64,000 nucleotides of DNA from Candidatus Schekmanbacteria bacterium (GTDB taxonomy: Bacteria > Schekmanbacteria > GWA2-38-11 > J061), in NCBI GenBank assembly GCA_016219965.1, contig JACRJM010000009.1, forward strand, positions 76,553 through 140,552, in the 5' to 3' direction. This document shows, piece after piece, positions 60,958 through 64,000 of the stretch. The notes beneath the pieces were generated by a model that saw nothing but the letters and a program-made list of their open reading frames with translations, was not told the DNA's origin and ran no database searches. Each line of letters begins with the position of its first letter. Positions within the stretch are counted from its first letter, which is position 1. The position numbers and the translations under genes are program-made.

Positions 60958-63709
60958 GTCAGATAAAAATAAAAATAAATTTCGAATATTAATCTGTGTG
61001 GTGTTTATCTTTCTTGCTTCATTTCTGCTTTTTTCTGATGCTTTTATTAATTCAAAAATAATTGCTCCTTCTGACTATATTTTCACAATGCCTCCGTGGG
61101 ATTCTTCCATGCCTGCGAATTTCCAGAGACCATCAAATTATCTCCTATTTGACGCTGTCTCCCAGTTTATACCGTGGCATTACTATTCTGCCAAAAGAAT
61201 TTTTGAGGGGCAGGTTCCCCTATGGAACCCCTATTCATTCTGCGGCTCTCCATTTCTTGCAAACTATCAGTCTGCAGTATTGTACCCTCTGAACCTTGTT
61301 TTTTACATACTTTCTCCGTTTTTTAAGTTCCCTTCATTTTTAAATTATATTTATCTTTTTAAACTAAGTCTTTCAGGAATATTTACATTCTTTTTTTTCT
61401 TGCGGTTAAAAGGCGGGAAAGCAGGGGCTCTTGTAGCTGCACTTTCATTCATGTTCAGCGGCTTCCAGATGTTCTGCCTCGAGCATCCGCATACAAATGC
61501 AACTTTGCTGCTTCCTTTACTTTTGACTTTTGTTGCAGTTTGTTTTGAAAGTGGGGAAAAATATTCTTTTCCTGTTTTATCTCTCTCATTCGGGATGCTC
61601 TTTCTGGCAGGACATATCGAAACTGAAACTATAGTGATGTTTTTTGTAACTCTTTATTTTCTGTATAGCCTCTTTACAAAATGCGAACCTGCAAAAAGGG
61701 TAATCAAATCTGTTCAGTATGGGATTTCTCTTTTAGCAGGGGTTTTGATTGCAGCGCCTGCGCTCTTCCCCTTTATGGAATATGTTCAGAATAGCTCTGC
61801 ACTCAAGCTTCGTGAGGCAGGTCATACAGCAGGAAACTTTTTTGAGCTCAGCTCGCTCACAGCACTTTTTGTACCTGACTTTTACGGCAATCCGGTTTAC
61901 GGTAATGAATGGTCTAACTTGGCGGGCGTTAAAGGATTATATAATGCCAATTGCGGGGCATACATTGGGGCAGCCGGGATTATGCTTGCCTTACTGTGCG
62001 TATTGAGCAGATGGAAAGAAAGGGATATAAAGTTTTTCTCTTTAAGCTGCTTGGGAGCTTTATGCATTGCATATAATTTTCCATTCCTTTCTTATGTTTA
62101 TAGATTTACACCTGTCTTGTCATTTATGAGTCAAGGGAATCAGGTTATAGTATACTGCTTTTCAGCTTCAGTTCTTGCCGGTATGGGGACTGAGTTCTTT
62201 ATTAATAAAAAGGTGGGCAGGAAACTAATGCTTTTATTGGCTTCGTTTACGCTCATAATTGTTTCATGTCTTTATCTCTGGTACAGAATTTCAGTACCAG
62301 ATGGTGTTGATACTGGTACGGGCTGGCAGATACTGGTGTTTTGTTTTTTTGCCTTTTCTGCAATTGCCATTTCCTTCTTTTTCACAAAGGTTAACACGAA
62401 GCGGTATGTCCCTGCGCTTTGTATCGTTGTGGTCATACTTTTTAATCAGATTTATATATGGAAAGGTTTTCACCCTTCGATAGATAAAAAATTATTTTAT
62501 CCTACTTCCGGAGGGATATCATTCATAAATCAGAAGACAGGTTTTGAAAGGGTGGCTCCTGTTGGTGACATCCTACTCCCTAATTCTTCCTTGATTTACG
62601 GCATCAGAGATATCAGGGGATATGATGCGCTAAGCCCGAAAGTTTATGAGGAGCTATATAACGGAGTAAATCTTCAAAATAGTTTTTTGTTGTTTCTTGG
62701 AAACATTCCTAACTTTTTGCAGGAAATGGGAGTTAAGTTTCTTCTTATACCTCCATCTTTTTTCATTAGGGATGATGCAGGTGTATTTACCTCCAAGTAC
62801 GACAAGGAGATGAAAATATATGAATTCAACAGTGCAAGAGGGAGGGTTCGTTTTGTTTCTCAGATTGACAGGAAATCAATGGACGAACAAAATGGATCGG
62901 CTGAATTTATTTCCGAATTGCCGGAAAAGATAGAGATTTCTTCAACATCTACGAAAGAAGGTTATGTCATATTGAGTGACCTCTATTACCCGGGATGGAA
63001 AGCTTTAGTAGATAATATTCCGGCTGAGATATTAAAAACCAATGGTGCATTCAGGGGAATAAAAGTTGGTCCCGGGAAGCACACTATTTTCTTAATATAT
63101 GATCCTCCTCTGTTCAGGCTGGCAGCTTTTCTCTCGCTTTCAGTCATTATAGTAATGATGGGTTTTATATTTTGTTCCAGCCAAAATGTTCCCGGTGAAA
63201 GATCAATAGATTTGAGGAGTAAAATTTCCAGTGTTTCAGGCACGGGGTTTGCTGTTTACCATATAGCAATATCTATTTGCTGTTTCTGTTCAGCCTTTAC
63301 TGTCATTCTTATTTTAGGATTGTCTGACATATTAAATTTTAAACCATTATCTGCTGAAAGCGAGATCATAAACTTGGTGACTCTTAATAGTTATCTAAAG
63401 GGGAAGGACATTTCTTTCTATATTATGAGTATAATTCTTACTGTTATATTTTTGATTTGTGGCTGGCTGGTATGGATTAAACAATGCAGTGTAATGGAAA
63501 GGAAATACAGCATCGCATTTCAGTCTGCCCTCATTTACGATGCCATTTCTTATCTTGCTTTCCCAGCCGGACTTATATTTTTTCTGCTTAATCCCGGTTT
63601 TTCCCTTCATAGCCTTTTGATAATTGTCTTCGGGTTTTATGGACTTAAGCTCATAACTCATTGCCTGCTTTCTGCTTACTCCGCCCGGCGTAAAAATGAG
63701 CGAGACTAA
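60956..63709 (+). CDS. YfhO-family membrane protein
   Basis: 917 residues from TTG 60956, with AAGGTGG five bases upstream. Pattern of YfhO-like glycosyltransferase-related proteins: ASFLLFSDAFINSKIIAPSD, MPPWDSSMP, FDAVSQFIPWHYYSAKRIFE, GQVPLWNPYSFCGSPFLANY near 86-105, then about a dozen helices. A soluble domain follows near 540-700, including YVILSDLYYPGWKALVDNIP and GAFRGIKVGPGKHTIFLIYD, and further helices end the protein. YfhO proteins help transfer sugars to lipoteichoic acid or lipids in Gram-positives; the role in Gram-negatives is open. Last gene of the plus-strand run. Confidence 0.85.
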   Translation: MSDKNKNKFRILICVVFIFLASFLLFSDAFINSKIIAPSDYIFTMPPWDSSMPANFQRPSNYLLFDAVSQFIPWHYYSAKRIFEGQVPLWNPYSFCGSPFLANYQSAVLYPLNLVFYILSPFFKFPSFLNYIYLFKLSLSGIFTFFFFLRLKGGKAGALVAALSFMFSGFQMFCLEHPHTNATLLLPLLLTFVAVCFESGEKYSFPVLSLSFGMLFLAGHIETETIVMFFVTLYFLYSLFTKCEPAKRVIKSVQYGISLLAGVLIAAPALFPFMEYVQNSSALKLREAGHTAGNFFELSSLTALFVPDFYGNPVYGNEWSNLAGVKGLYNANCGAYIGAAGIMLALLCVLSRWKERDIKFFSLSCLGALCIAYNFPFLSYVYRFTPVLSFMSQGNQVIVYCFSASVLAGMGTEFFINKKVGRKLMLLLASFTLIIVSCLYLWYRISVPDGVDTGTGWQILVFCFFAFSAIAISFFFTKVNTKRYVPALCIVVVILFNQIYIWKGFHPSIDKKLFYPTSGGISFINQKTGFERVAPVGDILLPNSSLIYGIRDIRGYDALSPKVYEELYNGVNLQNSFLLFLGNIPNFLQEMGVKFLLIPPSFFIRDDAGVFTSKYDKEMKIYEFNSARGRVRFVSQIDRKSMDEQNGSAEFISELPEKIEISSTSTKEGYVILSDLYYPGWKALVDNIPAEILKTNGAFRGIKVGPGKHTIFLIYDPPLFRLAAFLSLSVIIVMMGFIFCSSQNVPGERSIDLRSKISSVSGTGFAVYHIAISICCFCSAFTVILILGLSDILNFKPLSAESEIINLVTLNSYLKGKDISFYIMSIILTVIFLICGWLVWIKQCSVMERKYSIAFQSALIYDAISYLAFPAGLIFFLLNPGFSLHSLLIIVFGFYGLKLITHCLLSAYSARRKNERD

Positions 63710-63774
63710 AAATAGATATAAAACCAACATGCGGATAATATTAAAATCCTCAGTATGGATAAAGCGCCTTAGAC

Positions 63775-64000
63775 TCAAAATCTTTTTACTCTAAAGAAAC
63801 CTTCGATGGTGTGTTGTTCATTCGGGTTTTCGCTTGATACAACCATTCCTTCAAACTTGCCCTTAATATAACCGCCAACTTTGCCATAAGTTGTTATATT
63901 TATTTTACCGCCTGAATAGGTTGTGGAATACAATATTTTATCAGTGTTCTTAGATGAAATGCTTATACGGTTGTTGGGATAACTTACACTTATAGGGTAG
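63775..64000 (-). CDS. C-terminal part of a small beta-rich protein (cut by window edge)
   Basis: Minus-strand frame open from the edge to TGA at 63775-63777, 74 codons. Sequence is beta-rich: YPISVSYPNNRISISS, YSTTYSGGKINITTYGKVGG, YIKGKFEGMVVSS and the end HTIEGFFRVKRF. This is the look of small secreted or lipoprotein beta-sandwich proteins whose last strand ends in F.V.R. Family and function not recognised; the start lies outside the window. The 65 bases between it and the YfhO-like gene hold nothing certain. Confidence 0.55.
   Translation of the reverse strand, partial: YPISVSYPNNRISISSKNTDKILYSTTYSGGKINITTYGKVGGYIKGKFEGMVVSSENPNEQHTIEGFFRVKRF

Noticed and set aside
63395-63778. 127-codon minus-strand open frame across the end of the YfhO-like gene
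   Set aside because: It overlaps the coding end of the YfhO-like protein and the real minus-strand gene at 63775-64000 is in another frame.
63730-63795. Plus-strand 21-codon frame MRIILKSSVWIKRLRLKIFLL
   Set aside because: Short, without a ribosome site, and overlaps the better supported minus-strand gene end.
1-64000. CRISPR array, transposase, phage or restriction-type defence genes
   Set aside because: I looked for spaced direct repeats, inverted terminal repeats and known defence motifs and saw none; the accessory content is glycan and redox metabolism.

Overview
The window comes from an AT-rich (GC roughly 40% by eye) Gram-negative bacterium. Evidence for an outer membrane is a BamD-type lipoprotein, several lipobox proteins and an AsmA-like protein. 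Two PEP-CTERM proteins imply an exosortase sorting system, although no exosortase gene is in the window. Many B12-type radical SAM enzymes, a bacterial family-B DNA polymerase and a ferredoxin-NADP reductase-like enzyme suggest an anaerobic or microaerophilic lineage of the Desulfobacterota/Nitrospirota/Schekmanbacteria kind. That placement is inference; no phylogenetic marker settles it.

Layout. 1-3.7 kb (minus strand): AsmA-like protein (cut by the window edge), NHL beta-propeller, coiled-coil lipoprotein, alpha/beta hydrolase. 3.8-6.1 kb: family-B DNA polymerase. 6.1-8.3 kb: two related PEP-CTERM surface proteins, each with a sigma-54 promoter and two upstream copies of a repeated element. 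8.5-11.8 kb: tightly packed operon mtnP-trpB-yraN-bamD. 11.8-12.7 kb: TetR regulator and tRNA-Ala(GGC). 12.8-16.3 kb: sigma-54 activator with a Cys-rich PAS domain, zinc ribbon, cytochrome-b5-like protein, nitroreductase and a receiver-kinase fusion. 16.3-18.1 kb: ferredoxin-NADP reductase-like enzyme and a secreted IPT-like protein with a clear terminator.

18.3-21.0 kb is the most unusual small operon: an FMN split-barrel protein, a BchE-like B12 radical SAM enzyme, and a protein that aligns by hand, ungapped over 46 residues, with the ferredoxin-dependent bilin reductase PcyA, but with the PcyA active-site residues changed. I read it as a candidate tetrapyrrole/bilin pathway in a bacterium with no sign of photosynthesis. 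21-27 kb holds accessory enzymes: small secreted OB-like protein, SDR, Tat-exported DUF362 protein, methyltransferase, isochorismatase-like hydrolase, another B12 radical SAM enzyme and a second split-barrel protein.

27-63.7 kb is one large surface-glycan or glycolipid locus. It has eight large GT-C-like or YfhO-like membrane proteins, three GT2 and one GT9 glycosyltransferase, two lipoproteins of the sulfatase fold with Thr instead of Cys/Ser at the nucleophile position, an FkbM methyltransferase, a nucleotide-sugar epimerase-like protein, a UDP-galactopyranose-mutase-like flavoprotein, one SPASM radical SAM enzyme, and four B12 radical SAM enzymes interleaved with four small SAM methyltransferases. 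From 39.8 to 63.7 kb nineteen genes run in one direction with short gaps or overlaps, preceded by a plausible promoter. The repeated methyltransferase plus B12-radical-SAM pairs are the second candidate for an undescribed system, perhaps making C-methylated or otherwise modified sugars or lipid anchors. A decayed 3' end of a radical SAM gene at 60.9 kb shows that the locus expanded and lost copies. The last bases hold the end of a minus-strand gene of unknown function.
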